DNA of 64,000 bases, taken from the NCBI RefSeq assembly GCF_007655135.1, contig NC_045132.1, forward strand, positions 11,966,001-12,030,000. Reading direction: 5' to 3'. A model generated the notes under the pieces. That model did not search any database, was not told the origin of the DNA, and worked only from the letters and a program-made list of their open reading frames with translations. This DNA comes from Punica granatum. Lineage: Eukaryota; Streptophyta; Magnoliopsida; Myrtales; Lythraceae. The position numbers and the translations under genes are program-made. This document shows positions 1-13,075 of this stretch, in pieces; position 1 is the first letter of the stretch, and each line of letters begins with the position of its first letter.

Positions 1-3000
1 ATAAAGTAAATGGATCCCGATCGGTTTGCATTGGGCCAATATTCCGCTCCGGCTCGTCGTATATTTTAAATGACCGACAAACAAATTAAGGCAACGCGGG
101 CTCAAAAGGCCGAGGGTCGGGTCCAATCGAGCCAACGGTTTGCAGGAGAACCGATTAGTTCCCACTGTAACCGTTGGACCGATCGAGCTCCCGGGTGATA
201 TCTAAACACGTTTCACGCATTCAATCCAAATTGCCTTCCACATAGGCCACATTTGGAGTGTGATGGTGACTCGAGGCTAGATCCCATTCCGCACTCGGGT
301 TGCGCGCACTCGATGAATTAAGAGGCGTTGGACCTCGTGTTCGGTGATTTGGGGGCGTTGGACCCCGTGCAACACGTAACCTATAGGTTCGGGCCCGAAC
401 CGCAATAAATCATCAAAAGCAAGAATAAAACAAAAGAAAACTGATATAACTGACACAATACAGAAAGTAACTGACAACAACTGACAAGTGTCAGTGAATA
501 CAAATGAATTGTGTATTAGGCCGACTGTACGTGATTTGATCAGTTATTAGCCGGGGTTGATTAGCAAGCAATGCATCTATCCTAGGCAAGCATAAGTGGC
601 GGATTGGAATGGGGTTCTAAGCTGATTACATGCATGTGTTCGCTTTAAGACGCTCATTCAGTTAAGTGTCACTGCGGTTTCACCGATTTAACCAAACTCG
701 TGTTTTGACTCTAGATTGGGATCTATTATCCCACCTATCCATTGTCTAGGGTTCGATTAAGTCGAATGTACGATTAATCCGGTTGTTCGTGTTTTGTAAT
801 TGAAGTAAAATGCTTCCCACCGAATCTATGATAGGAAGATAGGAACACCGAAAATGGACGGAATGGGCTATACGAATGAGACTCGTACCCGGATGGGTTG
901 CCCCTTTCAGTCCATAGATCGAGGCGTTTCCGGCTCCCTAGCGCCTAGGGTATCGATGAGTCACGTAATGACAATTATGCCCTTGGAATAAAATTGTAGT
1001 GTTTGTATGCAAATTGGAGATCACGTCACACGAAGGAGTCTAAGGAGGACTCGCGCATCTCGACTCGAGCCGCCTCAAATCGGGCTCGGACTCGAGTCAT
1101 GGTACGCGAGTACTCATTAGACATCAATTCCACTCGTGTTACGTATCTCGGTATTTTGAAATTGTGAGATTTTTAATGAAAAAGGGCATTTTCACCGTTC
1201 CGTAAATCATCGATGCGTTTACAAATTGAGGATTGAGTCACCCAATTGTTTAGTCCAAATGATTTAATTATCCAAATAATACGTCCCGTTCATCCCGTTT
1301 GTGACATTATTCGATGGTAGTGATCTCATATTATAGGTGCCATGGGTTTAATGGGTAACGACCCGAGGTCAATTTATCCGTCGCGAAATTGATGCATGGC
1401 TAGCGTAGAACACGAGCATAAGTGCACTCAACTCCAAGGAACGAACACGAAACGACGAAGAAGGCCACCCTAGATCCGGGAGGGGTCAAGGGACACTCGG
1501 CCATCTTCCGAGGGACTAAGCCGAGAGGTTCCCTTGACCCGCCTTGGGCCACGGGTGGTCTACCACCTTGGTTCGGGCCATTCCTTGTATGCATGACGTA
1601 TTAAACACGTTAATGATACATGTTCTAATCATCTCAAGACTATCACGATCATGGACACATGAAATCACACAAACACACATGAACGGGATATTTAAACGGG
1701 AACGACAAAGACGGCGTCGGCTCATACATTAGGAAAACATAAAAAACGTGGGAACCGGCTTATTTCGGAAAGGGAGAAACCACCTTGGACCCGTGTGGTC
1801 CAAGGGGACTCTCGGCCACTTTTTTTTAAAGGGTGGCCGTGAGTCCTCATGGCTCACACGGGTCAAGGGAGGTTCTCCGATCCCGATCTAAGCTCATTCC
1901 CGCCATGCTAATAAATCTCATGCAACGAACAATGATAATAACCCGAGAACCGACAAATTTCGGGGAAGAGGAGGCCGATCAAGCCTCGGAGGGACCAAGA
2001 GAGCCCACGGGTCCCCTCCTTTGGGCATATGCCGTGGGCTCCCATGGTCTAACCGTGGCTTGAGTGTCTCCTCTACCGCGATTCTAGCCCTTTCTCCTCA
2101 CGACACAAACATCATAGGGATGTATGAACGAGACATGATGGACGTGCGTGCATGAAAATGCATGGGAAACATGGATCCGAAGGAAAAACATAAACTTTCA
2201 AGCATTCCATACCTTTAAAACGCATAAACACTTCGTACAAGTAAAGAGCTAAGATTCTAACTCGTCTAAGTCGTAAAGGAGCATTACCTAGCCCCGATGT
2301 ATGAGGAAAAGAGTCGGGGAAGTGGCCGTGGGAGTCACAAGACTCGGATAGAGGGCTACGGGTGGGTGACCCGAATGTGGGCAGCCGCGGCAGTCCGTGG
2401 AAAAATGGGTCGGCACGCGAGCTCCGGGCACGGCACGATACGAGGTCGGGTTCGTTGGACTCCTAAGAGGCGGATCTACACGACCATGGGCAGACCCGAG
2501 CGTGCCAAGGCCTGAACAAACCCGAAAATGTGAGAGAAAACTCGGTAAAAGTGAGGAAAACCCGGTTAGAGAGAAACGGGTGAATGGCGGTTGTGCACGG
2601 TTGATCGGCCCTCGAACCGTGACCACCTCTTCACAGGGGAGAGTGAGGGTTGTGAAGAACCCTGTGAACGTGATGGCACGACTCGCCGAAGTCGTGGGAA
2701 GAAATGGCACGCGGCTTGCTCGGTGTGCGCGGCTAGGGAAGTCTCGGGATCCGAAAGTTCTCACGGCTGGAACGGGGTGTTGGAGGCCTCAAATCGAAAA
2801 TCTAAGCCCGGAAATGGACTTAGGGGATGGGAAATATGTAGGCTAGGAAGTTTGATGATTTTTGGCTTAAGTCGGGTCGGGTGGTTTTCCGGCGATTTTA
2901 GCCGGTTTCGGCCTTGGCACGGGCTGAACGAAAGTGAGGGAGAGGGCTGGAGCTTGAGAGGTTTTTGGAGAGAGATTGGCTTGAGAGAGAAGGAGAATGG

Positions 3001-3389
3001 AGAAGTGATTAAGTCTAATGATCAATGGGAACTTATAGGATGTGTTAATGGCTTGATTAAGGGGAGTTGATTGCGGTTTAATGGGTTAATGGGCTGCCGA
3101 ATCTGACTTAGAGGGCTGCCGAAAAATTAGAGGAGCATTGATGAGGGGAAATGTCACAGTGTGTGTAGGGAAAGCAAGAAAGAAGTGATAGGAAGTGATG
3201 GGAGTTGATGGATGGATGTAAGTATGTAAGAAGATTTGAAATGGGTGGTGGAGGGAAGCTCTTGGAGATGGAGCCGCCGGCCTTGAGGGGTTTGAGCCGC
3301 GGCTTGGGGCTGTCCAATCGGAGCCGAGGGTTGAGCCGTGGCTTGGGGTTGAGCCGCGGCTTGATGGCTTGGCTTGGCTGAGCTGTGGG
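1..3389 (-). repeat. Giant LTR, family A copy 1 (partial)
   Basis: The sequence runs parallel to the complete LTR at 48613-53629: base 1 corresponds to about 49266, and shared landmarks follow at equal spacing (the 'aaagagtcgggga' block near 2305 and near 51566). The RNA 3' end of the LTR lies left of the window. Homology stops at 3389 in 'gctgtggg', where copy 4 reads on into 'tcccattcg' but this copy jumps into a plus-oriented LTR start. The remaining LTR start is not in the window. No coding potential is supported: short frames here overlap on both strands and are not conserved between copies. Orientation is inferred from the Ogre element that owns copy 4. Confidence 0.8.
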
Positions 3390-6300
3390 TGTCAGCACCC
3401 CATTTTGGCTCACCATTCCAAACAATGATATTAGCAATGATCCAAGCCACGACTTGAGCAGAACACAGAAAACGGCTCGGCAGAGCGAGAAATCACTATT
3501 CATCCTCAAGTTGGCAAAATTGAGCAAACGGCCCATGGACATGACAGAAGGACTCTAGGGGTCACCAAAGGGCAACAGAGCGACTAGAGAATTCAACAAT
3601 GTCCAAAACCGGCATTTTCAATATATCACATGGACGGTACTATTTTCCGATAGTTCGCTCGGTCATTGGAAGATAGCCAATATTGGACTCCAAAAATCCA
3701 CTTCAATGCCAAAAAGATGGAAAATGTCTTCAAAGGCATTTTGCAAATCATCTGCTCTATACAGAACAATTTTCTGTATACAGACAACTTTTCAGTGGAA
3801 GTCCAAAAATGCCGGTTTCTTGGAGAAAAGTTAATGCCAAATATCAGACGCGGCCATGCCCCATCAGCACACAGAGCATGAACGATGCTTCAGATTGTCT
3901 CTTGGAAGTCACACAGATACCTCAAATGACTTCCGAACGGCAAAACAAGCATACCCCTCTTCAGAAGAGCATAGCCGGAGAATGGTCTGATGGAATTACG
4001 GCAAATGAAGTTCATACCGCATTACCCAGAAAACTCTAGCAGACATTCACAATGGGGCAAAACAGACGGCAAAACCCTTCACAGTTTCCTGAGTAACCTC
4101 CGAGGAGCGGAAATGACCATTTTCAGTGGAAATCCATATCCGGAGGTCCTCTTTGGGGAAACTTGACGCCGAACGCTTACGTTACACAATGCTAGCCTTC
4201 TCAAGGCTCAATGTGGAATCGTCGGAATAAATCACACAACTCATCTTGATCTCTCGAACAGTGCTTTAGAGGTCTCAGATACACTCTTCAAGTCCTTGGA
4301 GGTCTGATCTTGACAAACATAAATTACAGTAATCTCCGGAGTGCCCAAGCAACTCAGAAGTCATCTTGAGAAAACCAGTTTCGACCTCCTAGGACGTCTC
4401 CGGCCCCACGTTAGCATTACTGGCTTAAGGGATGATTGCTCACGTTGTCTGACAATTGATGTCAAAATGACCAACGTGAGATGCAGATACGAGATATGCT
4501 GTCAGAAGCGGACAACTTCGCCCTGATCACTTGCAATGGGCAAAATCGGCATCCGAGCCTCACACACATCCGGGACATTTCTCAATGGAAAATGTCAATC
4601 TCGGGCTCATTAACTCCGTTTTCACGCGCATACCGACAATTCGACGTTCAATTCGAACCACTAACTTCGAATACGTGACCAATCGAGACCCGAGTCTTTT
4701 CCCGGTTTCTCCTCACAAGCCGTGGGACCCACGGGCTGCCCAAGGGCAACCGCCCTTTGCCCCAAAGTTTTCGGCCTTTTCCCCTTTCTCTCTTGCCCTC
4801 ACCTAGCCCAAAATATCTTTGGTCTTTCTAGTCAACACTCAAACCATTAACTACACCTCCATTAATGCTTCTTGGCTCTTCCTCATCAAGATACATGGAG
4901 GACATTCATCCTCATCTTCATTAGGGCAACCGACTTTTGCTAATGAGGCCCTTAATGGTGCTTTGTTTTGCTTAATTGCTCATTAGCTTCACATATATAT
5001 TGCCTACTTGTCATTAAGCTAATCACTCATGAAGCACACATGATCTTGCTAGTTTCTCCCTCTAAAAAATGCTCTCAACTTCTTAGGAACCAGCAGCAAG
5101 CAAAGAACTTCATGAAAACCAAAAACCAAGCCAAATATCTTTAGAGTTTAGGTCGGGATCCATAGCGAGCACTATTCCGACTTATATCCAAAATTCTTCA
5201 AACTTCATAGACGACATGTTTCGGACCCAAGGATTCCATTTCTGAACCCAGTTTTTTAGTTTGGAGTCGTTTGCTCATCGTTTTGGTCGTTTCGGGTGAA
5301 GTTGGAGCTCTCGGGTGAACAGTGACGCGTCACCAGCGTCACCAGCGTCCGTCACCGAGCGTCACCGAGTGCAACCCGCGTCCGTCACCGAGCGTCACCG
5401 AGCGCAACCCGCGAGCGTCACCAGCGTCTGTCACCGAGCGCAACCCGCGTCCGTCACCGAGCGTCACCGAGCGCAACCCGCGAGCGTCACCAGCGTCTGT
5501 CACCGAGCGCAACCCGCGTTCGTCACCGAGCGTCACCGAGCGCAACCCGCGAGCGTCACCAGTGTTTGTCACCGAGCGCAACCCGCGTCCGTCACCGAGC
5601 GTCACCGAGCGCAACCCGCGAGCGTCACCAGTGTTTGTCACCGAGCGCAACCCGCGTCCGTCACCGAGCGTCACCGAGCGCAACCCGCGAGCGTCACCAG
5701 TGTTTGTCACCGAGCGCAACCCGCGTCCGTCACCGAGCACCCCAGCGTCCGTCACCAGCGCCACCCGCGCCCGTCACCAGCACGCCCGTGCCCGTCACCA
5801 GCGCCACCCGCGCCCGTCACCAACGCCACCAGCTCTCGTCACCCGCGTGTCCGTGCCCGTCACCAGCACGCCCGTGCCCGTCACCAGTGCCGCTCGTGCC
5901 CGTCACCGTGTGCCACCAGCGCCCGTCATCGAGCACGCCCGTGCTCACCAACGCCCGTTCGTGCCCACCAGCGCCCGTCACCGTGCGTGACCGCGCCCGT
6001 GCACGTCCACCCATGCACCCGAATACCCTTTTAAGGGTTCCACCGAGTCACCCGACTCTCAAACACTTCCCCGACTCTTTCCTCGTATTCCGAGGCTAGG
6101 TAATACATTTTCGACTTAGAGGAGTTAGGGCTTTTTATATTTTTGCATGGCTATGGAGTATTATGGTGTTTCATGCATGTTTCATTTGCAAGATTTAATT
6201 TTTATGCAATTTTATGTTATATTATGCATGTGCACTATCTTATGACTTGCTATCATGTCGGAAAAGGGCTTGGATCATCGTAAAGAAGACTATCCCGACC

Positions 6301-8078
6301 CGACTACGGCAAATTAATTCTCGGCCAACTCTCTAAATGAAAGGGTTGAGACTTAAATTGCTCTTTTCGGGTTAAGATCGATCTCCTTAGCCTATTCAAG
6401 CTAGCTTCCGAGTTTGTCTTATCATTATTGCATGCATGAAGACGGTGTTATTTTATCCTTTTCCTTAATTGACACGTTTGTGAATGTTTGTATGTTTAAA
6501 TGAGCTAAACAAATTGTGATAACGCCGGCTTTTATTAAAAAGGAGTGCTATTTATCACGGTTGATGTTTGAGCATGCGAAAAATAATTGAACCACGATTA
6601 GGAAATCATTTGTGACTCGGATAGAGCCATGAGAACCTTCGGCCACCTTTCATAAGATGAAGCCGAGGGCTTCTTGGCCTTCCTTGGGTCAAGAATGAGT
6701 TCCTTATCTCAAGTTTAATTCGTTTATCGGATGGTGTGAATTTTTACTTCAATGTCTTTACGATTCCTATGTTAAAGTATCGTGTAAAGACTCTTTTAAA
6801 ATTAACGTACATGGATTCATGTATCGAGGACTCATTTAGATCCATTCGGTTATAAGGATATTGTCGGTTATTCAACTGAATTATCCTTGATCGTTATGGA
6901 TTCATTTTGGTTGTCGAATCACAAATCGTTTTCCTAATTAATGCATTCGGCTATAACCCTTAAGCTTTAATTCCACAAACGGGTTGACCGGTTCCTTGGC
7001 TTTTCCGGGGTTCTTGCATAACCCTGGATGATCCAGGGATTTGGTTGACACCGGCTACAGGCCGAGGTGGCCCGCACTGCGATGTTTTCCCCTTTTCTGA
7101 GAACAATTTTCAAATAAAGGGCAAAATCATCTTTTCACAATTCAGCGACACCCTTAGGGTTAGCATAACAGAAACACTTCAGTACGGGATAAGAATGGGC
7201 TACCTGTTCAGGTGCAGGTTCATCTGCATAGCCTTTTCTTATCTAACTGATGAGTTTCTGTTATCCTAACATAGACTCGGGTAACTAGAACAGTTATCTC
7301 TGTCAGAAAACATGCGAAATGTTGATTAACCTTTCACTCGACCTAACCAAACACTAGATAATGGTTAGGAGGAATTCTAGATTCCAAATCTAGAGTCAAA
7401 ACACGAGTTTGGTTAATTCAGTGGTAATTCAGTGTCACAATACAGAACAACTGTAAAAGCAATCCACACACCTAAGATTTGACTCTCTTTGTCAAGTTCT
7501 CAAAACAAAACCGAATGCTAAAACGTTGGCACACGTTTGATTGTTTAGCATATGGCATTTGCTTGCAAAAACACCCCTGGGTTAATAATCTGTTAATTCA
7601 CGTAAACACGACAATAACAAACACTTTGTCTGTTATTAACATGTTGCGTGTTATCTTTCCGCACCTGTTTGCCATGCGGGTCGAGCCTGATCCCTAGGCC
7701 GAATAATATTAGGGTTCAACGCCCTAATCATCGAGCACAGGGTCCAACACCCTAATCAACACTCACAGGGTCCAACGCTCTATTCAGCGAGAGCGTCCAT
7801 TGAATTTCAGTGCTTCAGTCTTTTCCCTAAACTCACGGTGAGTTAGAGTGGAATAATAACCGAACGCAAAACGACTGGAATTCGACCCTTTTGTAATTTG
7901 TATTTATTGTTTTGAGAGCATTGTAAGGATTCTATTTGATGCATTTATTCTGTAAGAATTCCAGTCGGTGAGCGAACGGTCCGAGAGTCGAATTAATCGA
8001 ATCGGTCTAATGCTTGCCCAGACACAAGTAAATCCAAGATCTCGCGGTTCTGGTTCACGCAGGGATTCAACCTCCATG
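3390..8078 (+). repeat. Giant LTR, family B copy 1 (plus orientation, 3' truncated)
   Basis: It starts with TGTCAGCACCCCATTTTGG, which is the reverse complement of the ends at 21089 and 32117. It matches the reverse complement of the family B LTRs throughout, for example 7045-7270 against 17605-17850. Homology ends in 'cctccatg' at 8078; the terminal part of the LTR (equivalent to 16341-16810) is absent. It is inserted into LTR A1, and the five left flanking bases are gtggg; the matching right flank is outside the window. It differs from the other B copies by a large GC-rich array (5330-6000). No gene is seen in this 4.7-kb stretch. Confidence 0.85.
5330..6000 (+). repeat. 69-bp tandem array inside LTR B1
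   Basis: Successive 'gcgagcgtcacc' marks fall at 5411, 5480, 5549 and 5618, an exact 69-bp period built from about 10-bp 'cgtcaccgag' sub-repeats. From about 5740 it degenerates into GC-rich 'gcccgtcaccag' repeats up to about 6000. Because 69 is divisible by 3, frames stay open for over 200 codons in several registers and on both strands; these are artefacts. The equivalent place in the other B LTRs (about 19010-19190 and 30040-30200) has only a short GC-rich stretch, so the array is a copy-specific expansion. Confidence 0.9.
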
Positions 8079-9069
8079 TAACAAGTCTCCACGAGGTGAA
8101 GCACACCAAAGCGGCCTCGATGAAGCAAAGTCGAGGAGTTTCAAACAAAGACCAGGGGCAAAAAACAAGCTCCGGCTGCAAGAAAAAAAATAGAGCGAAA
8201 AGAAGTGGGAAAAATCCGTCAACAAAGAAGAGAAGAGAGAGGGAAAAGAAGCGGGAAAAACCCGCTAATAAAAGAAACGGGGCAGCGCCAAGGTTCACCG
8301 CAAATACCAACGGCGCTAATCTAATCAATAAACCCCCGACGAAAAGGGAGCAACAAGCACAACTCCTCGACGGAGACAAGACACAATGCACTCGGAGGTC
8401 AGGTCCTCCGAATCATATGCCTTTGCAAGCTCGAGAGATAAAAGAATCGAACCCGCTAGGTCGAAAACCCCTTCTTAGGGGCGGCTTAGGCAAAAATTAG
8501 GGCAAAAGAGAGGCACGACCAAAAACCTCTTGTGGGCGGCCGTGGCAAAATGAGAGCTCATCCCCTTTAGGTTGAGAGGTACGGCCCCGAGGTGGGTGAC
8601 CGTGGCAAAAGGAGTGTAAAACGAGAGATAAATAAAACAGTCAACCTACGCTCTCGCACACTGCGCAGACCAGGGATCCCCAAGGGAAATGGCCAGGTTA
8701 TCTACTATAACGCGATCTCCAATCGGCTCTTCAACACAATTTAACCCTCCAAGGTGGATTCTTCCTCGAGTACAGTGGGCGACCGAACACACCATCCGAG
8801 CAGTTTGGCGCATCCCACACCACGAAAGGACAAAAAGGGGGGGAGTACATCTCGTTGTAGGCGTGAACTTGTATATCCTTTCAGTCTGGGGCAACGTGTT
8901 TCCTATGCTTTTCCTTTTCTCTCAGTTAATTCATAACTTCAAACAAGTCACAACCACCTTCTACAAAGCCAAAATCCCGGACATTCCTTTCCGGGAGTCT
9001 AGTCATAACACTCTGAAAACGACTAGACCGAGGTCTGACCAAATTTGCACAGAACTCCCCCATGCGGGT
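8079..9069 (+). mobile_element. Internal fragment of family B element, no coding
   Basis: It matches the reverse complement of 23690-24640, part of the internal region of the complete B element, including the lysine-rich pseudo-frame (8096-8500) and the 'gcctaagccgcccc' motif near 8485. Together with the LTR at 3390-8078 it forms the left part of a plus-oriented B element. The primer site and about 2.7 kb of upstream internal DNA are missing. It is cut at 9069 ('catgcgggt') by the start of LTR A2. The lysine-rich frame has no recognisable domain and I do not treat it as a gene. Confidence 0.75.
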
Positions 9070-12060
9070 TGTGCGCACCCGAATTTTAATCTCGTCGGGG
9101 CACACATGTACGAAGCCTATGCAACGTGGCTTGAGAGTGTCCACCTTCCCGGGGACGCACGACGAACACGTGTGAGAAGGAGTCGCCACTTACTGTTTAC
9201 GACCCGTAGGTCGAGGGCCATTGAGTCGCCCGGGTCTAGGGGTACGGGGTACACCTAAATGCTAAGGCAATGGTCATACGGAACCGAAAATTCCGAATTC
9301 GGGGGTTCTATTACGTGCGGGCCTATATCCCGTACCGCGAGTATTCGGGCTTACTCGTCTCTAGGCATTAATAAACCAACTTGACCAGTTCAACACTCGG
9401 ACCTCTCGCTTGCTGATCGGGGATCCTTACAAATGAATGAATGGATGTACAAATAAGATCCTCACAATGTACACTCGAATAATTACAGAATACAACTGGA
9501 TAAAGTAAATGGATCCCGATCGGTTTGCATTGGGCCAATATTCCGCTCCGGCTCACCGTGTGTTTTGAATGACCGATAAATAAATTAAGGCAACGCGGGC
9601 TCAAAGAGCCGGGGGTCGGGTCCAATCGAACCGACGGTTTGCAGGAGAACCGATTAGTTCCCACTGTAACCGTTGGACCGATCGAGCTCCCGGGTGATAT
9701 CTAAACACGTTTCACACATCCAATCCAAATTGCCTTCCACATAGGCCATATTTGGAGTGTGATGGTGACTCGAGGCTAGATCCCATTCCGCACTCGGGTT
9801 GCACGCGCTCAGTGAGTTAGGAGGCTTTGGACCTCATGTTCGGTGATTTGGGGCGTTGGACCCCGTGCAACACGTAACTTATGGGCTCGGACCCGAGCCG
9901 TGACAAATCAGCAAAAGCGAATGGAAAATAGAAGAAAACTGATAAAACGGATGAAAAACGAACGAAAACAGACAAATACAGACAATTACAGACAAGTTCT
10001 ATATTAGGCCGAATGTACGTGATTTAATCAGTTATTAACTGGGGTTGATTATCAAACAGTGTATCTAACTTAGGCAAGCAAAGAGATGGGCTAGGATATG
10101 GTTCTAGGCCAATTACATGTGTGAGTTTGTTTTTAAGATTTCATTTCGTGAATGTCACTGCGGCTTCACTGAATATGCCAAAATCGTATTTTGACTCTAT
10201 ATTTGGAACCTAGTGTTCCGCCTAGCCATTATCTAATATTTGATAAAGTCAAATGCATGATTAATCCGATTTTATATGTTTTGTGACCGAAATAATAATG
10301 CTAACTACCAAATCTACGATAAGAGGATAGAAACACCGAAAGTGGATGAAATGGGCCATGCGAATGAAACTCGCACCCGAACGGGCTGTCCCTTTCTATC
10401 CATAGATCGTGGTGTTTTGGTTTCCTTAATGCCTAGGATATCGGCGGATCACGAAATGACGGTTATGCCCTTGGGCGGTAAAATGTGTGAAGTGCACGTG
10501 TAAAATGGAGATCGCGTGACACAAAGAGGTCCAAAGAGAACTCACATATTTCGACTTGAGCCGCCTCAAATTGGGCCCGGGCTCGAGTCGTAGTACGCGA
10601 GTGCTCCCTAGACACTGATTCTATTCATGTTATGCGTCTCGATGTTATGAAATTGTGGATTTTGAAAAGGGCATTTCCACCGTTTCATAATCCGTCGATG
10701 CGTTTACAAATTGATATTCGATTTGTCCAATTATTTAGGCCAAATGGTTTAATTAGTCAAATGACATGTCCCATATCCTTGTTTGTGGGATTATTTAGTG
10801 ATTATGTCTTCTGTCACGAATGTTATGGAGTCGATGGGCGATCGTCCAAAACTAACGTGCCTAACATGGGAGCTAACGCGTAATCAATGATTAAACGGAA
10901 AAGAAATTACACTCAATTCCAAGAGCCGATTTCGAAGCGATAAAAGAGGCCAACTTAAACTCAAAGAGGGTCACGGGGAATTCGGTCATTCCATAATGGA
11001 GATGACCAAATATTTCCTTGACTCGATTTGAATTCCGGATGGTCTCTTGTATCGGTTCTAATCGTTTCTTGCATGCATAAAACGTCAAACCTGATAATAA
11101 CACACATTCTATAAAGCCGATGCCGCCATGATCTTGGATGCGCAAACAAGCACGTAATGCAAACGCAAATATCGTATTTAAAGGGAATCGATAAAACGGC
11201 GTCGGCTCATACAACAACATATGCGTGGAGGGAAAACAATACGGGAACCATCTTATTTCAGGGAGGGAGAGGCCATGGTGGCCTCGGATGAGCCAAGGGG
11301 AATTCACGGGTCCCTCCCTTGGGACTAGGCCGTGAGTTTCCATGGTTCAACCACGGCCAAGACAGTCTCTCCCACCTCGACTTTAGCCGATTCCCGTCAT
11401 GCTAACGTGTAATATGTGATGAGCGAACATAAAATACATGAACCAACCAATTTCGGGGAAAGGGAGGTCACGTTGGCCCTGGATGAACCAAGGAGGCTCT
11501 CGGATCCCTTCCTTGGGGATTAGCCATGAGCTTCGATGGTTCGAGCGAGGCTAATGTGGTCTATCTTACCTCGCCTTCGGTTATTTCGTGCCATGATAAA
11601 CATGCTAGAACAATATTCGAGTGTAACAAACGACATAAATATGCAAGGAAACGAATAAAGGTCGGAACTTGCATGCAAACGAGTGTTATTCATCTTATCA
11701 CTCCATAACAAGCAAATATCGAGAACCTTATTTCCCTAAGTTGTAGAGGAGTGTTACCTAGCCTCAGAACACGAGGAAAGAGTCGGAGAAGTGGCAAAGG
11801 GAGTCGGGAGACTCGGCTGGAACGAACAGACCCGAACCGGTGCAGTCGGCTCGACTGGCAGACCCGACTGGCAGTCTGGCTTGTCGGGGCTGTACCGGTT
11901 GATCGGGATGGAATTTTCGCATGGGGCCAGTTTTGTTGGATTCCCAAGAGACTAAGGATCGCGCCTGTGGTGGTTTCGGGAGGAGAGCATGCGTAGATTT
12001 TCTAGAAATCAAAAACAAAGTCGGGTTAGTAAAAAAATGACGGACCCAGTCAGGACAAAA

Positions 12061-12550
12061 TAGACCCGATTGGCACCTGATGAAGAAACGGGTCTACAGG
12101 AGGTTCCCAGTGGTCTTTTGGTGCAAGATCGGTGGCATTGGACTCCTAACTTAGTGAAGATCATGGTGATAGGTGGCTCGTAGCGAGATTCAACCCTACC
12201 TAATCTGTACGTTCCTGCAAAGTTCGGGTTAGAAAAGAAAACCAGAGGAATAGACCCAACTGGCACCCGATGAAGAAATGACTCTACGGGAGGTTCCCGG
12301 TGGTCTTTAGATGCAAGATCGGTGGCATTGGACTCCTAACTAAGTGAAGATCACGGTGATAGGTGGCTCGTAGCGAGATTCAACCCGTGCTGACCTGTAC
12401 GTTCCTGCAGAGTTCGGGTTAGAAAAGAAAACCAGAGGAACAGACCCGACTGGCACCCGATGAAGAAACGACTCTATGGGAGGCTCCCGGTGGTCTTTTG
12501 ATGTAAGGTCGGTGGCATTAGACTCCTAATTAAGTTAGGATCATGTCTGC
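12061..12550. repeat. 190-bp tandem repeat, about 2.6 copies
   Basis: Units begin at about 12061, 12251 and 12442, each with 'gacccgactggcacc(c/t)gatgaagaaa', then 'ggtggcattggactcctaa' and 'gtggctcgtagcgagattcaacc'. The period is 190-191 bp and the third unit is partial. It occurs only in LTR A2, not in A1 or A4, and accounts for much of the extra length of this LTR. Confidence 0.85.
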
Positions 12551-12789
12551 AGTGGTTTCATGAGGATTGGACAGGTCGATTTTCCTAAAAGATGCAAAGA
12601 AAACCGGGAAAAAACTAGAAAAATCTGTGAAGGGAGAAAGGAGAGAAAAGGTGGTGGTGCACGGTTGAACGGCTCTCGGCACGCGACCACCTTGTCACGA
12701 GGAAGAGTGAGGGTCGTGAGGAACCCCTAGGAAGTGATGGCACGACTCGCCATGGTCGTGGGAAGAAATGGCGTGCCGAGGATCCCGGG

Positions 12790-13075
12790 GTGGTTATGGA
12801 AACCCGTTTCTGTACTGTTTCTAACGGTGTGTTGGAGGCTTCGAATGCTAAAACTAAGTTCAGAAATGGATTTAGAAGGTCGAAAACATGTAGGGTAAGA
12901 AGTTTGGTCAAGGCTCGGGCAAAGTCGGGGGGCGGGACTCACTTAGGAACCGGGAAAGTGCCTAGAGACCCGATTCTGGACTGTTCTGGTTCTGCATGCT
13001 GGAAGCTTCAAATGCCGAAACTAACACCGGAAATGGACTCGGGAGGTCAAGTACGTGTGGGATATGAAGTTTGAT
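12790..13075. repeat. Diverged direct duplication within LTR A2
   Basis: Two copies of about 165-170 bp share the order: 'cccg.ttctg.actgtt', a 'tg(t/c)tggaggctt(c)' block, 'aactaa(g)...c(a/c)gaaatgga' and '(t)gtagggtaagaagtttg'/'gtgggatatgaagtttg'. A1 and A4 carry one equivalent block (about 2780-2860 and 52035-52115). Confidence 0.6.

Noticed and set aside
2288..2846. Overlapping 149-159 codon frames on both strands of LTR A1
   Set aside because: The same LTR position in A4 (51537-52205) shows frames with different limits and no matching domain; not conserved in A2.
5315..6099. Frames of 177-239 codons on plus and 141 on minus
   Set aside because: The 69-bp period is a multiple of three and poor in stop codons, so several registers stay open; the array is absent from other copies of the LTR.
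8096..8500. Lysine-rich 134-codon plus-strand frame and its opposite-strand shadow
   Set aside because: The homologous DNA at 24280-24640 has a different length and composition of frame; no domain; it lies in the non-coding B interior.
9179..9188. GGAGTCGCCA as the 3' end of a real tRNA-Arg gene
   Set aside because: There is no anticodon arm or other tRNA arm upstream in proper spacing; it is part of the conserved LTR end.
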